Below, piece after piece: positions 1 through 8,267 of a DNA stretch of 64,000 nucleotides (its first letter is position 1; every line of letters begins with the position of its first letter). The stretch spans positions 1 to 64,000 of the forward strand of contig QDFQ01000004.1 of the NCBI GenBank assembly GCA_003075315.1. Direction: 5' to 3'. A model generated the notes under the pieces. That model saw only the letters and a list, made by a program, of their open reading frames with translations, had not been told where the DNA came from and did no database searches. The translations under genes were made by a program, and so were the position numbers. This stretch comes from Arthrobacter sp. TPD3018 (GTDB taxonomy: Bacteria; Pseudomonadota; Alphaproteobacteria; Sphingomonadales; Sphingomonadaceae).

Positions 1-163
1 GTGCCGGCACGTCGCTGCCCTTCACCTGATGCCGCGAGATCCGCTCGCCGCGACCCGGCGACAGCGACGTCACCAGCCAGGTGGAGCGGCTCAGCTCCAG
101 CGACACGAAGATTGCGTTCAGCTGCGTGCTGACGGCGGCATGGCATGAGACGGACACGGGCAC
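1..163 (-). mobile_element. IS110-family transposase, N-terminal part (runs off window)
   Basis: The minus strand reads from GTG at 163 off the left edge as an open frame of 54 codons. It contains IFVSLELSRSTWLVTSLSPG followed by a GERISRH segment, which I recognise as the start of the DEDD (RuvC-like) transposase of IS110-type elements common in alphaproteobacteria. The start is well supported: a perfect AGGAGG lies at 170-175, six bases upstream of GTG 163; GTG 157 is an alternative. IS110 elements have no normal terminal inverted repeats and insert site-specifically, so the upstream end cannot be placed here. Whether the element is complete depends on sequence outside the window. Confidence 0.72.
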
Positions 164-332
164 GGGCAACCTCCTTCACGACAAAGCGGGAAGGTCAGTC
201 TGCCTCAACCGGCGCCAGCCCGCGCCCATGGGATCTTTTTTGTGTCACGTTCCCCGAAGACGTTCGGCGACACGCATCGTTGTACCGGGATGCGGGGCGT
301 TTGTGATCCGTCTGATCATCGGGGGGGGAATC

Positions 333-821
333 ATGCCGGCATTTTGGGTTATCGCACTGGCGCTGTCGATGCCGACACCTGCGCAAGCGGTTACGCCCCG
401 CGAGACGTGCACGTTGCTGCAAAAGGCCTATCGAATATCGACAGGCGAAGGGTACGACACCGATCTGTCGACGGTCGGATCTGCAAAGACGGACCCGTCG
501 CCTCTGGCGAAGTATAGGCCGGAATTCCGAAGCTATACCGGCTTGACCCCCGGCGAGTTTGCGGACCTGCAGGCCAACGAGGCGGCGGCTGTGTCCCCCG
601 GTTTCGTCCCGCAGTGCGCATGGGACAAGGACGACTCCGTGGGGGAGAAGAGCGGCTATGCGGTTGCGTTCAGCTCTCCCATCCTGTCGACCGATCGCCG
701 CATCGCTCTGGTGGAAGTGTCTTACAGCAAAGGTATTTCGGCCCACGGGGGCCTGTGCATCATGCGGCTTTCGCCCGCAGGATGGAACGGACGCTGCATA
801 AATGCGTGGAGTATCCGCTAG
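333..821 (+). CDS. small secreted protein of unknown function
   Basis: A 162-residue product. ATG 333 follows a G-rich ribosome site (GGGGGGGGAA, 321-330) and starts a clear signal peptide, a hydrophobic stretch ending in AQA at about residue 19 before VTPRETC. The frame is open further upstream, but those codons lack a ribosome site and would bury the signal peptide. The mature part has Cys near its start (TCTLL), one in the middle (PQCAWD) and two near the C-terminus (GGLCIM, GRCINAW), suggesting disulfides in the periplasm. I recognise no family. It lies between the IS110 fragment and ilvA and ends three bases from the ilvA stop on the opposite strand. Confidence 0.6.
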   Translation: MPAFWVIALALSMPTPAQAVTPRETCTLLQKAYRISTGEGYDTDLSTVGSAKTDPSPLAKYRPEFRSYTGLTPGEFADLQANEAAAVSPGFVPQCAWDKDDSVGEKSGYAVAFSSPILSTDRRIALVEVSYSKGISAHGGLCIMRLSPAGWNGRCINAWSIR

Positions 822-824
822 CCC

Positions 825-2066
825 CTACGCCTGTTCTACCATGCTCGTTTCGAAGCCGCCTTCGCGTAGGGCGGCGATGAGGCGGTTGAGGTGGTCGCGG
901 TCGCGGGCTTCGCATTCGATGTCGGTGATCAGGCCCTTCGCCGGCAACGAGGTGAAGATGCGCTGGTGGTACACTTCGATGATGTTGACGCGCTGTGCGT
1001 CGAAGATGCGCGCGACATTGTAGAGCGCGCCGGGCTGGTCCTGCAGCCGCACGCGCAGGCGGGCGAGGCGCCCCGACCGGGCGAGGTCGCGTAGCAGCAC
1101 GTTGGCGAGCAGGCGCGTGTCGATGTTGCCGCCGCATAGCACGATGCCGACGGTGCGGCCTTTGAACCGCTCCGGATAGGCCATCAGCGCGGCGAGGCCG
1201 GCGGCGCCTGCTCCCTCGACCACCGTCTTTTCGATCTGGAGCAGCAGGCTGACCGCCTCTTCCAGATTGCGTTCGCCGACCAGCACGATGTCGTCGACCA
1301 GCTCGGCGACCATGCGCGAGGTGATGCCGCCGGGCTCCTTCACCGCGATACCCTCGGCCAGCGTATCGCCGGCGCAGGGCAAAGCGGTGCCGCGGATGCG
1401 ATTGTACATCGATGGAAAGAGTTCGGCCTGTACCCCGATCACCTCGATCGGATGGTCCGCCGCACGCGCGACGACGCTGTTGCCCGAGATGAGACCGCCG
1501 CCGCCGATCGGGATCAACAACGTATCCAGGCTCGGCACGTCCTCCAGCATCTCGACCGCGACCGTGCCTTGGCCGGCGATGACGCGTGGGTCGTCGAACG
1601 GGTGGACGAAGGTGAAGCCGCACTCCGCCTCCAGCACGCGGGCATGGGCATAAGCTGCGTCGAACGTGTCGCCTTCCAGCACCACCTTGGCCTTGTGGCC
1701 TTCGGTCTGCGTCACCTTCACCGTCGGTGTGGTGCGCGGCATCACGATCGTCGCAGGGATGCCGAGGCGGTTGGCGTGATAGGCGAGGCCCTGCGCGTGA
1801 TTGCCGGCCGAGGCGGCGATGACGCCCTTCGCGCGTGCTTCCGGCGACAATTGCAACAAAGTGTTGAGCGCGCCGCGTTCCTTGTACGCCGCGGTAAACT
1901 GCAGATTCTCGAACTTCAGGAACACCGTGGCGCCGGTCATCTCGCTTAGCGTCTTGCTGATCAGCGTCGGCGTGCGGACGATCGCGTCGCGAATGCGGGC
2001 GTGGGCGGCGTACACATCGTCGATAGAGACGGGGAGCGAGGCGGTGTCGGCAGGGTTCGTGGCCAT
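825..2066 (-). CDS. ilvA: threonine ammonia-lyase (threonine dehydratase)
   Basis: A PLP enzyme that deaminates threonine (and serine) to 2-oxobutyrate, the first step towards isoleucine; cytoplasmic. The 413-residue product has the PLP-lysine region FTAAYKERGALN at about residues 58-69, the phosphate-binding glycine loop GGGGLISGNS near 190, and a C-terminal ACT-like regulatory domain (RLRVRLQDQPGALYNVARIF, then a second beta-alpha unit) from about residue 330. One ACT-type domain and this length fit the short form shared by biosynthetic and catabolic enzymes, so feedback by isoleucine or valine cannot be decided. The start ATG 2066 is 57 bases from the divergently transcribed amidohydrolase gene. 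Confidence 0.9.
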   Translation of the reverse strand: MATNPADTASLPVSIDDVYAAHARIRDAIVRTPTLISKTLSEMTGATVFLKFENLQFTAAYKERGALNTLLQLSPEARAKGVIAASAGNHAQGLAYHANRLGIPATIVMPRTTPTVKVTQTEGHKAKVVLEGDTFDAAYAHARVLEAECGFTFVHPFDDPRVIAGQGTVAVEMLEDVPSLDTLLIPIGGGGLISGNSVVARAADHPIEVIGVQAELFPSMYNRIRGTALPCAGDTLAEGIAVKEPGGITSRMVAELVDDIVLVGERNLEEAVSLLLQIEKTVVEGAGAAGLAALMAYPERFKGRTVGIVLCGGNIDTRLLANVLLRDLARSGRLARLRVRLQDQPGALYNVARIFDAQRVNIIEVYHQRIFTSLPAKGLITDIECEARDRDHLNRLIAALREGGFETSMVEQA

Positions 2067-2122
2067 GGCGCCGAGCTAGACCATCTGGTGCGGCGGGGGA
2101 ACACCGCTTATGCGCTGAGGCT

Positions 2123-3784
2123 ATGGCACGATCGGCTTTGACAATGGTGGCGGCGCTGGCCGCGGTTCTGGCGACTTCGCACGCGGCCGGGGCCGACGGG
2201 TTGGTCGATAACGTCAACGGCATGACGCTGGACAAGGACGGCAAGGTCGTCCGGTTCCAGGCGATGCTGGTCAATGCGCAGGGCGCCGTCGTCAGGTTGC
2301 TGTCCGCAAAGGACAAACGGCCGGAGAAGCTCGACTGGCGGGCCGATATGAAGGGCAAATACCTGCTGCCCGGCATGATCGACGCGCATGGCCATGTGAT
2401 GGAATTGGGCTTCCGCGCGCTGGAGCTCGACCTGTCGGATACGAAGAGCCTCGCCGACGCGCAGACGAAGATCGCGGCCTATGCGCGCGCCAATCCCGAT
2501 AAGGCGTGGATCATCGGCGGCGGCTGGAACCAGGAGACGTGGGGACTGGGCCGATTCCCGACGACCGCCGATCTGGATGCGGCGGTCGCCGATCGTCCGG
2601 TGTGGCTGGCGCGCGCCGACGGCCATGCCGGCTGGGGCAACAGCGCCGCGCTGAAGGCCGCGGGCGTCACCGCCAAGAGCGTGTCGCCGGCGGGCGGCCG
2701 GATCGAGAAGGCGGCGGGGGGGCAGCCCGCGGGCGTGTTCGTCGATGCCGCACAGGACCTGGTGGTGAAGATCCTGCCCCAGCCGTTGGGCAAAGACCGC
2801 AACGCGGCCTTCCTGAAGGCGCAGGAGATCCTGCTCGGCTATGGCGTCACCGCGACCGCCGACATGGGCACGAGCATCGACGACTGGCTGACCTATCGCC
2901 GGATCGCGGACCTCGGTGGCCTGCGCGTGCGCATCATGAGCTATGGCATGGGGGTCGATACCACGGTGCAGATCGGCGGCACCGGCCCGACGCCCTGGCT
3001 GTACGACGACCGGCTGAAGCTGGTCGGCGTCAAGCTCTACGCCGATGGGGCGCTGGGGTCGCGCGGGGCATGGCTGAAGGCGCCCTATGCCGATGCGCCG
3101 GGCCAGACGGGCGCGGGATTCATGAACGACACCGTGCTGCGCAACCGGATGAGCCGCGCGGCGATGGACGGCTATCAGGTCGCGGTGCATGCGATCGGTG
3201 ACCGTGCCAATGCCGAGGTGCTGGATGCGATCGACGAGATGGCGCAGACCTACAAGGGCGACCGGCGCTGGCGCGTCGAGCATGCGCAGATCGTCGATCC
3301 CGTCGACCTGCCGCGCTTCGGCAAGTATGGCACGATCGCGTCGATGCAACCGGTCCATGAGACGAGCGACCGGCTGATGGCCGAGGCGCGGCTGGGGCCG
3401 CAGCGGCTGGCGGGCGCCTATGCCTGGGCGTCGATGCTGCGCAACGGTGCGAAGCTGGCGTTCGGCTCCGATTATCCGGTCGAGCGGCCCGATCCCTGGG
3501 CAGGCTGGGCGGCGGCATTCACGCGCCAGGGCCCCGACGGCCAGCCGTTCGGCGGCTGGCAGCCGCAGGAGGCGATCACGCGCGAACAGGCGTGGTGGGC
3601 CTATACCGGTGGCGCAGCCTATGCGGGCTTTGCCGAGGATCGCTTCGGCCGCCTTGCCCCCGGCCAGAAGGCGGACTTCGTCATCGTCGATCGCGACCCC
3701 CTGCTCGCCTCGCCCGCAGACCTGCGCGCGACGAAGGTCGAACAGACGTGGATCGGTGGGCAGAAGGTGTGGCAGCGGAAATAG
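2123..3784 (+). CDS. secreted metal-dependent amidohydrolase (YtcJ-like, Amidohydro_3)
   Basis: A 553-residue hydrolase of the amidohydrolase superfamily, probably cleaving amide or ester bonds of an unidentified substrate. A signal peptide (hydrophobic residues 6-20, likely cleavage near AAGADG) points to the periplasm. Superfamily metal ligands are visible: DAHGH at residues 88-91, a Lys in VKLYADGALGSRG, His in VHAIGDRANAE, His in RVEHAQIVD, and the Asp of FGSDYPVE. The C-terminal beta-sandwich ends in FVIVDRDPL. The YtcJ group is broad and poorly assigned. It is monocistronic and closed by the hairpin at 3797-3830. Confidence 0.82.
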   Translation: MARSALTMVAALAAVLATSHAAGADGLVDNVNGMTLDKDGKVVRFQAMLVNAQGAVVRLLSAKDKRPEKLDWRADMKGKYLLPGMIDAHGHVMELGFRALELDLSDTKSLADAQTKIAAYARANPDKAWIIGGGWNQETWGLGRFPTTADLDAAVADRPVWLARADGHAGWGNSAALKAAGVTAKSVSPAGGRIEKAAGGQPAGVFVDAAQDLVVKILPQPLGKDRNAAFLKAQEILLGYGVTATADMGTSIDDWLTYRRIADLGGLRVRIMSYGMGVDTTVQIGGTGPTPWLYDDRLKLVGVKLYADGALGSRGAWLKAPYADAPGQTGAGFMNDTVLRNRMSRAAMDGYQVAVHAIGDRANAEVLDAIDEMAQTYKGDRRWRVEHAQIVDPVDLPRFGKYGTIASMQPVHETSDRLMAEARLGPQRLAGAYAWASMLRNGAKLAFGSDYPVERPDPWAGWAAAFTRQGPDGQPFGGWQPQEAITREQAWWAYTGGAAYAGFAEDRFGRLAPGQKADFVIVDRDPLLASPADLRATKVEQTWIGGQKVWQRK

Positions 3785-3796
3785 GCCGCACACCAA

Positions 3797-3830
3797 AAGG
3801 GCCGCAGCACCCCCCGATGCTGCGGCCCTT
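3797..3830. terminator. bidirectional intrinsic terminator
   Basis: A perfect 13-bp stem (AAGGGCCGCAGCA, 3797-3809, with its complement 3818-3830) and an 8-nt loop, between the convergent amidohydrolase and ctrA genes. The A-run before it and the TT after it serve both strands, and the minus strand ends in TTTTGG. Confidence 0.85.
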
Positions 3831-3866
3831 CACTCCCGGATACTGGGGAGGGGTAAAACTGGGCGG

Positions 3867-4562
3867 TCAGGCGACCGCGACGACCTCTTCGGGTTCGCGC
3901 AGCACATAGCCGCGGCCCCAGACGGTCTCGATGTAATTCTCGCCGTCGCAGGCCAGGCTGAGCTTCTTGCGCAGCTTGCAGATGAAGACGTCGATGATCT
4001 TGAGTTCGGGTTCGTCCATGCCGCCGTACAGGTGGTTCAGGAACATTTCCTTGGTCAGCGTGGTGCCCTTGCGCAGGCTGAGCAGCTCAAGCATCGCATA
4101 TTCCTTGCCGGTCAAATGCACGCGCGCGCCATCGACCTCGACCGTCTTGGCGTCGAGGTTGACGGCGAGCTTGCCGGTGCGGATGACCGATTGCGAATGG
4201 CCCTTCGAACGACGGACGACCGCATGGATGCGGGCGATCAGTTCTTCGCGATGGAAGGGCTTGGTGACGTAATCGTCGGCGCCGAAGCCGAAGCTGCGCA
4301 CCTTGCTGTCCATCTCGTTGATGCCGCTGAGGATCAGCACCGGCGTGGTCACGCGGGCGACGCGCAGCTTCTTCAGCACGTCATAGCCGTGCATGTCCGG
4401 CAGGTTGAGGTCGAGCAGGATGATGTCGTAGTCGTACAGCTTGCCGAGGTCCAAGCCCTCCTCACCAAGGTCGGTCGTATAGACGTTGAACCCCTCGGTG
4501 CCGAGCATCAGCTCGATCGCCTTGGCCGTGGTCGGCTCGTCCTCGATCAACAACACCCGCAT
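3867..4562 (-). CDS. ctrA: cell-cycle response regulator CtrA
   Basis: An OmpR-type response regulator that controls cell-cycle, polarity and motility genes in alphaproteobacteria. The product is 231 residues, the same as Caulobacter CtrA. The receiver domain (1-120) has the acidic pocket E7-D8, phospho-acceptor D51 ([13 protein letters not shown]) and the conserved K of DDYVTKPF. The winged-helix domain (about 130-225) carries [12 protein letters not shown] and [13 protein letters not shown] elements. ATG 4562 is preferred over the upstream in-frame codon at 4613 because it begins the receiver fold (MRVLLIEDE) and has AGGGGA seven bases upstream. The longer frame would also overlap the proposed promoter elements. 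The C-terminus ends in an acidic, Val/Ala-rich tail, as in Caulobacter, where the end is a proteolysis signal. Confidence 0.95.
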   Translation of the reverse strand: MRVLLIEDEPTTAKAIELMLGTEGFNVYTTDLGEEGLDLGKLYDYDIILLDLNLPDMHGYDVLKKLRVARVTTPVLILSGINEMDSKVRSFGFGADDYVTKPFHREELIARIHAVVRRSKGHSQSVIRTGKLAVNLDAKTVEVDGARVHLTGKEYAMLELLSLRKGTTLTKEMFLNHLYGGMDEPELKIIDVFICKLRKKLSLACDGENYIETVWGRGYVLREPEEVVAVA

Positions 4563-4616
4563 CGCGTCGTCCCCTGTTGGCGAGGCCGCCAGCACCCCTG
4601 GCTCGCGGCTCACCCC

Positions 4617-4666
4617 GATTCATTAACCAAACGACATCTGAAGGCAAAAGGTTAATTCGGGATTAA
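4617..4666 (-). promoter_or_regulatory. ctrA upstream region: full CtrA box, half-site and GANTC methylation site
   Basis: Positions 4652-4666 read TTAA-N7-TTAA. On the ctrA (minus) strand this is TTAATCCCGAATTAACC, matching the CtrA full-site consensus TTAA-N7-TTAAC. A TTAACC half-site lies at 4623-4628 and a GATTC, a CcrM-type GANTC site, at 4617-4621. In Caulobacter the ctrA P1 promoter carries a GANTC site and CtrA-binding sites, so autoregulation and methylation timing are inferred here by analogy. Confidence 0.75.
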
Positions 4667-4682
4667 GTGCGGACGTCAATCT

Positions 4683-5795
4683 TTACGATTTGCCGTCGTC
4701 GCAATCGGTATCAGCGTCCGGATCGTGCGGCGTCAGGTCGGGGCCGAGCAGCGTCTGGTGGCGGCTGCGCGGGATATCCTCGCCCAGCACCTCGCGCAGA
4801 TACAGGCTGCGCACCAATGTGAAGATCACGACGAGCAGCGCCGCCGAGAAGAACAGCCCGAAGATGCCGAAGATCACGCCGATGCCGATGATCGCGAAGA
4901 CGGTGATCGCCGGCGGGATCGAGACGACGCGCGCCTGGACGTAGGGGGTGATGAAATTGGTCTGGATCAGCCGGACGATCGCATAAGTGGCGAGCGCGCC
5001 GATCAGCGCGCCATTGCCCTGCGTCGCGGCGAGGCCCAGCGCGGGGATCATCGCTGCGGTCGGGCCCACATAGGGAATGAATTCCGACAGGCCGGCGAGC
5101 AGGCCGAGCGCGGCGGCGGAGGGCACGCCCGAAATCCACAGGCCGATGCCGATCAGCAGCCCCATCGTCGTCATCAGGATCAGCGACGAACGCAGCCACA
5201 GCCGCAGCGTCGAGCCGACGTCGAACAGCGCATCCTCGATCGCCGGGCGCTTCGAGGGCGGGATCAGGAACAGGAAGCCGCGCTGGTAGATGCCGGGATC
5301 GGCGGCAAAAAAGGCCGCGCCGACGAGCAGCAAAATGCTGTTGAGGACCAGTTCGCCCGCGCCCTGCACCAGCCCGCCGACGTCCTGCGCCGCCTTCGAC
5401 CCGGCATAGGCCTGTTGCACCGCATCGACGATCTTGGCGCCGACCGGGCTTTGCGAGGCCCAGGCGGCAAGCTGGTCGAGCAGGTTAGGCAGCTGCGTGA
5501 CGAGCACGTTGACCTGCTCGCGGAACTGCACCCCGAACAGCCAGACGAGGAACGCGACGACGCCATAGGCGGTCGCCATACCGAGGCAGAAGGCGGTCCG
5601 GTCCGAGACGCGCAGGTGATCGCGGTAGAGGTCGGCGAGCGCATGGATGGCGATCGCGCCCAGCATCGACCCGAAGGCGAGGATCAGCAGATTGCCCGCG
5701 CGAAACAGCGCCGCGGCGACCGCTGCGATGATGAGGACGTAAAAGATGCGCCGGATGAAGCGCGCATCGTCGGAATCGGGGGCGAGACGGTTCAC
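4683..5795 (-). CDS. AI-2E family permease (PerM/TqsA-like)
   Basis: An inner-membrane protein of about 370 residues with the family pattern: an N-terminal hydrophobic pair (FYVLIIAAVAAALFRAG and LGMATAYGVVAFLVWLFG), a long amphipathic segment (VNVLVTQLPNLLDQLAAW), then four to five further membrane segments (LLVGAAFFA, SLILMTTMGLLIGIGLWISG, FGLFFSAALLVVIFTLV). Family members have been linked to AI-2 export or cation/proton exchange; the substrate is not predictable. The start is uncertain. GTG 5795 gives the family length but has no ribosome site. A nine-codon frame with AGGA upstream (ATG 5818) ends in TGA overlapping it (GTGA), suggesting coupled translation. The frame stays open to 5930. 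It lies upstream of ctrA in the same direction. Confidence 0.82.
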   Translation of the reverse strand: MNRLAPDSDDARFIRRIFYVLIIAAVAAALFRAGNLLILAFGSMLGAIAIHALADLYRDHLRVSDRTAFCLGMATAYGVVAFLVWLFGVQFREQVNVLVTQLPNLLDQLAAWASQSPVGAKIVDAVQQAYAGSKAAQDVGGLVQGAGELVLNSILLLVGAAFFAADPGIYQRGFLFLIPPSKRPAIEDALFDVGSTLRLWLRSSLILMTTMGLLIGIGLWISGVPSAAALGLLAGLSEFIPYVGPTAAMIPALGLAATQGNGALIGALATYAIVRLIQTNFITPYVQARVVSIPPAITVFAIIGIGVIFGIFGLFFSAALLVVIFTLVRSLYLREVLGEDIPRSRHQTLLGPDLTPHDPDADTDCDDGKS

Positions 5796-6051
5796 GCGGG
5801 GCGGGGTGCGCTGGGCATGGGCTATCCTGACAGGATCGGGGGGCGGTGGACAAGAGGTGGGGGCAGTACTTCCGTGGGGCCGGATCGGTTCCGGTTGGGG
5901 GCGCTTCGGGTAGGGCTGCGGTCCGGCCAAAGGACCGACGTCATTCCCGAGGCGGCGTGCGACACCCCCACCTTACACCTTTGTCATTTGAAATTTATCC
6001 GCCGACACGGCAGCCCGTTGGCCATAACAGTGTCGAGCGGACCCTAGCCCT

Positions 6052-6726
6052 ATGAAAATCCTCCTGGTTGATGACGACCCCGTCCTGGCCGATTCGCTGG
6101 CGGATGAACTGACCGGCTTCGGCCACGCGCTATCGACCGCGAGCGACGGGCGGGCGGCGCTGGCGGCGATCGATCAGGACGCCTTCGATGCGGTGGTGCT
6201 CGACCGGATGATGCCGCGGGTCGACGGCATTGCGCTGCTCGAGCGGCTGCGCGGCGATGCACGATCGGTGCCCGTCATCATGCTGAGTGCGCGCGGCCAG
6301 TCCGACGACAAAATCAGCGGCCTGGCCGCAGGCGCCGACGATTATGTCGTGAAGCCGGTCGAGGCGGCCGAACTGCACGCGCGGCTGCAGGCGGTGGTGC
6401 GCGGCCGGCAATGGACGCGGGAGGCGAGCGACACGCTACGCGCGGGCGATATCGTGGTCAGCCCGTCGCGCTTCCGGGCGTGGCGCGACGAGAAGCCGCT
6501 CGACCTTGCCAAGCTGGAGCTGAAGCTGCTCGCCGAACTGGTGCGCAATGCCGATACCGTGCTGACGCGCGCGATGCTGATCGAGCGGGTGTGGGGGTAC
6601 GACTTCGAGCCCGACACCAATCTGGTCGACGTCTACATCCGCCGCCTGCGCCAGAAGCTGACCGCGCATGGCGGCGACGATCCGATCCAGACGATGCGCG
6701 GCGTCGGCTATCTGTTGCGCAGCTGA
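6052..6726 (+). CDS. OmpR-family response regulator
   Basis: A 224-residue two-component regulator. The receiver domain has the acidic residues DDD at 7-9, phospho-acceptor D51 (AVVLDRMMPRVDG) and Lys in DDYVVKPV. The C-terminal winged-helix DNA-binding domain has the usual end (SDP-type turn replaced by DDPIQTMRGVGYLLRS). Its stop is three bases before the partner histidine kinase, so the two are co-transcribed. The signal is unknown. The hydrophobic kinase sensor suggests an envelope stimulus. Confidence 0.9.
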   Translation: MKILLVDDDPVLADSLADELTGFGHALSTASDGRAALAAIDQDAFDAVVLDRMMPRVDGIALLERLRGDARSVPVIMLSARGQSDDKISGLAAGADDYVVKPVEAAELHARLQAVVRGRQWTREASDTLRAGDIVVSPSRFRAWRDEKPLDLAKLELKLLAELVRNADTVLTRAMLIERVWGYDFEPDTNLVDVYIRRLRQKLTAHGGDDPIQTMRGVGYLLRS

Positions 6727-6729
6727 CGC

Positions 6730-8094
6730 ATGCCGCGGGGCCGGCGGCTGCGTGCGCCGCGATCGCTGCGGGCGCTGACCTGGATCTTCGTCGCGGCGAT
6801 GATCGCGGCGACTCTGGGGACGGGCGTCGCCATCTATACCGCGCAGCGCCGTGCGATCGTCCAACTGGTCGACCAGCGTATCGCCACGGCGGTCGATGCC
6901 ATCGCGCACGAGGGCGAGCGGCCGATGCCGACGCCGGTGCTGGTCGAGCGGCTGCGCATGCTGGCGAGCGACCGGGACACCGGCGATATCGGCGCGATGC
7001 TGGTCGATGCGCAGGGGCGGCAGATCGGCGGCAACGTCCGATTGCGCCAGGTGCCGCCGCGCGGCTTCAGTTCGCTGCACAGCGACGACGGGATCAAGGG
7101 GCTGACCGCGGGGCGCGCCTATACCGGTGACGTCGGCGATGGCCGGCGGCTGACGATGATTGCCGAGACCGAGCCGTTCGACGATTCGGGCACGGCGCGA
7201 CTGCGCAGCTATCTGGCCGGTTTCGGGTCGATCCTGCTGGTCGTCGGGCTGGGGCTCGTGATGTTTTCGCGGCTTGTCGAGCGGCGGATCGGCGCGATGC
7301 GCGCGACCGCGGCGGCGATCGTCGACGGCGACATGCAGCGCCGCGTCCCCACCGAAGGCGATGGCGGCGCGTTCGATGCGCAGGCGCACGCCTTCAACGC
7401 AATGCTCGACCGGATTGCCGAGCTGATGCGCGGGATCGCCGAAGTGTCGAGCGATATCGCGCACGACCTGCGCAGCCCGCTCGCGCGCCTCCGTGGCCAA
7501 CTCGTGCAGCTGGAACGGCGTGCCGAAACACCGGCGATGCGCGACGGCCTGTCCGCGGCGATCGCACAGAGCGACACGATCCTCGGCATGTTCGCCGCGA
7601 TCCTGCGCATCGCCGAGGTGGAGGGCGGCGCGCGGCGGGCGGGCTTTGCGCGCTTCGACCTGGGCGAACTCGTCGCGGAGGTCGGCGAGATGATGGCGCC
7701 GGTGGTCGAGGACGATGCGCATGTCCTGATCTGCGATCCCGTCGTCACGCTGCCGGTCCATGCCGATCGCCAATTGCTGACGCAGGTATTGGTCAATCTG
7801 ATCGTCAATGCCGTGCGCCATACGCCGGCGGGGACGCGCATCACGCTGTCGGCCGTCGCGGCGCGGGGGCAGGCGATCGTCCGGGTGGCCGATAACGGGC
7901 CGGGCATCGCCGCAGCGGATCGCGCCACCGCGCTGCGGCGCTTCGGCCGGCTGGATGCGAGCCGGTCGACCGGCGGGTTCGGCCTGGGCCTGCCGCTCGC
8001 CGCGGCGATCGCGCGGCTGCATCATGGCGAGCTGTCGCTGGAGGATGCGGCGCCGGGATTGCGCGTAGTGTTGAGCGTGCCGCTGGTTGGGTAA
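6730..8094 (+). CDS. sensor histidine kinase (HAMP, HisKA, HATPase)
   Basis: A 454-residue membrane kinase paired with the regulator just upstream. It has two membrane segments (about 17-37, LTWIFVAAMIAATLGTGVAIY, and about 160-180) that enclose a periplasmic sensor of roughly 120 residues, then HAMP. The dimerisation domain carries the phospho-His H245 in SSDIAHDLRSPLARL. The ATPase domain has N box LIVNAVRHTPAG, G1 VADNGPGI and G2 GFGLGLPLA. Architecture and length are normal for an OmpR-class kinase. The gene ends 16 bases before a palindromic repeat, with the convergent TonB receptor beyond it. Confidence 0.9.
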   Translation: MPRGRRLRAPRSLRALTWIFVAAMIAATLGTGVAIYTAQRRAIVQLVDQRIATAVDAIAHEGERPMPTPVLVERLRMLASDRDTGDIGAMLVDAQGRQIGGNVRLRQVPPRGFSSLHSDDGIKGLTAGRAYTGDVGDGRRLTMIAETEPFDDSGTARLRSYLAGFGSILLVVGLGLVMFSRLVERRIGAMRATAAAIVDGDMQRRVPTEGDGGAFDAQAHAFNAMLDRIAELMRGIAEVSSDIAHDLRSPLARLRGQLVQLERRAETPAMRDGLSAAIAQSDTILGMFAAILRIAEVEGGARRAGFARFDLGELVAEVGEMMAPVVEDDAHVLICDPVVTLPVHADRQLLTQVLVNLIVNAVRHTPAGTRITLSAVAARGQAIVRVADNGPGIAAADRATALRRFGRLDASRSTGGFGLGLPLAAAIARLHHGELSLEDAAPGLRVVLSVPLVG

Positions 8095-8110
8095 TCGATC
8101 CCGATAGTAC

Positions 8111-8193
8111 CGTCGCCCCAGCGGAGGTTGGGGCCTCTCGCGGCTCCTGCTGCGCCCCATTACACGGAGATCCCAGCCTTTGCTGGGATGACG
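8111..8193. repeat. palindromic repeat, family A (CCCAGC type), copy A1
   Basis: A pair of facing hairpins: CCCCAGCGGAGGTTGGGG on the left and TCCCAGCCTTTGCTGGGA on the right, with outer ends CGTCG...TGACG. It lies between the convergent kinase and TonB receptor genes. Sister copies are at 15366-15447 and 18608-18699. Confidence 0.85.
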
Positions 8194-8214
8194 TGTGTTT
8201 GGGGGGCAAACGAA

Positions 8215-8244
8215 AGGGGCGGCGCCGTTGCCGGCACCGCCCCT
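8215..8244 (-). terminator. terminator of the TonB receptor gene
   Basis: Stem AGGGGCGG (8215-8222) with CCGCCCCT (8237-8244), extended by the partly paired GCGCC/GGCAC interior. The minus strand continues TTTCGTTTG. It starts 24 bases beyond the stop codon at 8268. Confidence 0.75.
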
Positions 8245-8267
8245 CTGCAATCGGACCTGTCGGCCGC

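Noticed and set aside
6436..8250. 604-codon minus-strand frame opposite the two-component genes
   Set aside because: Antisense shadow of a clear regulator/kinase pair.
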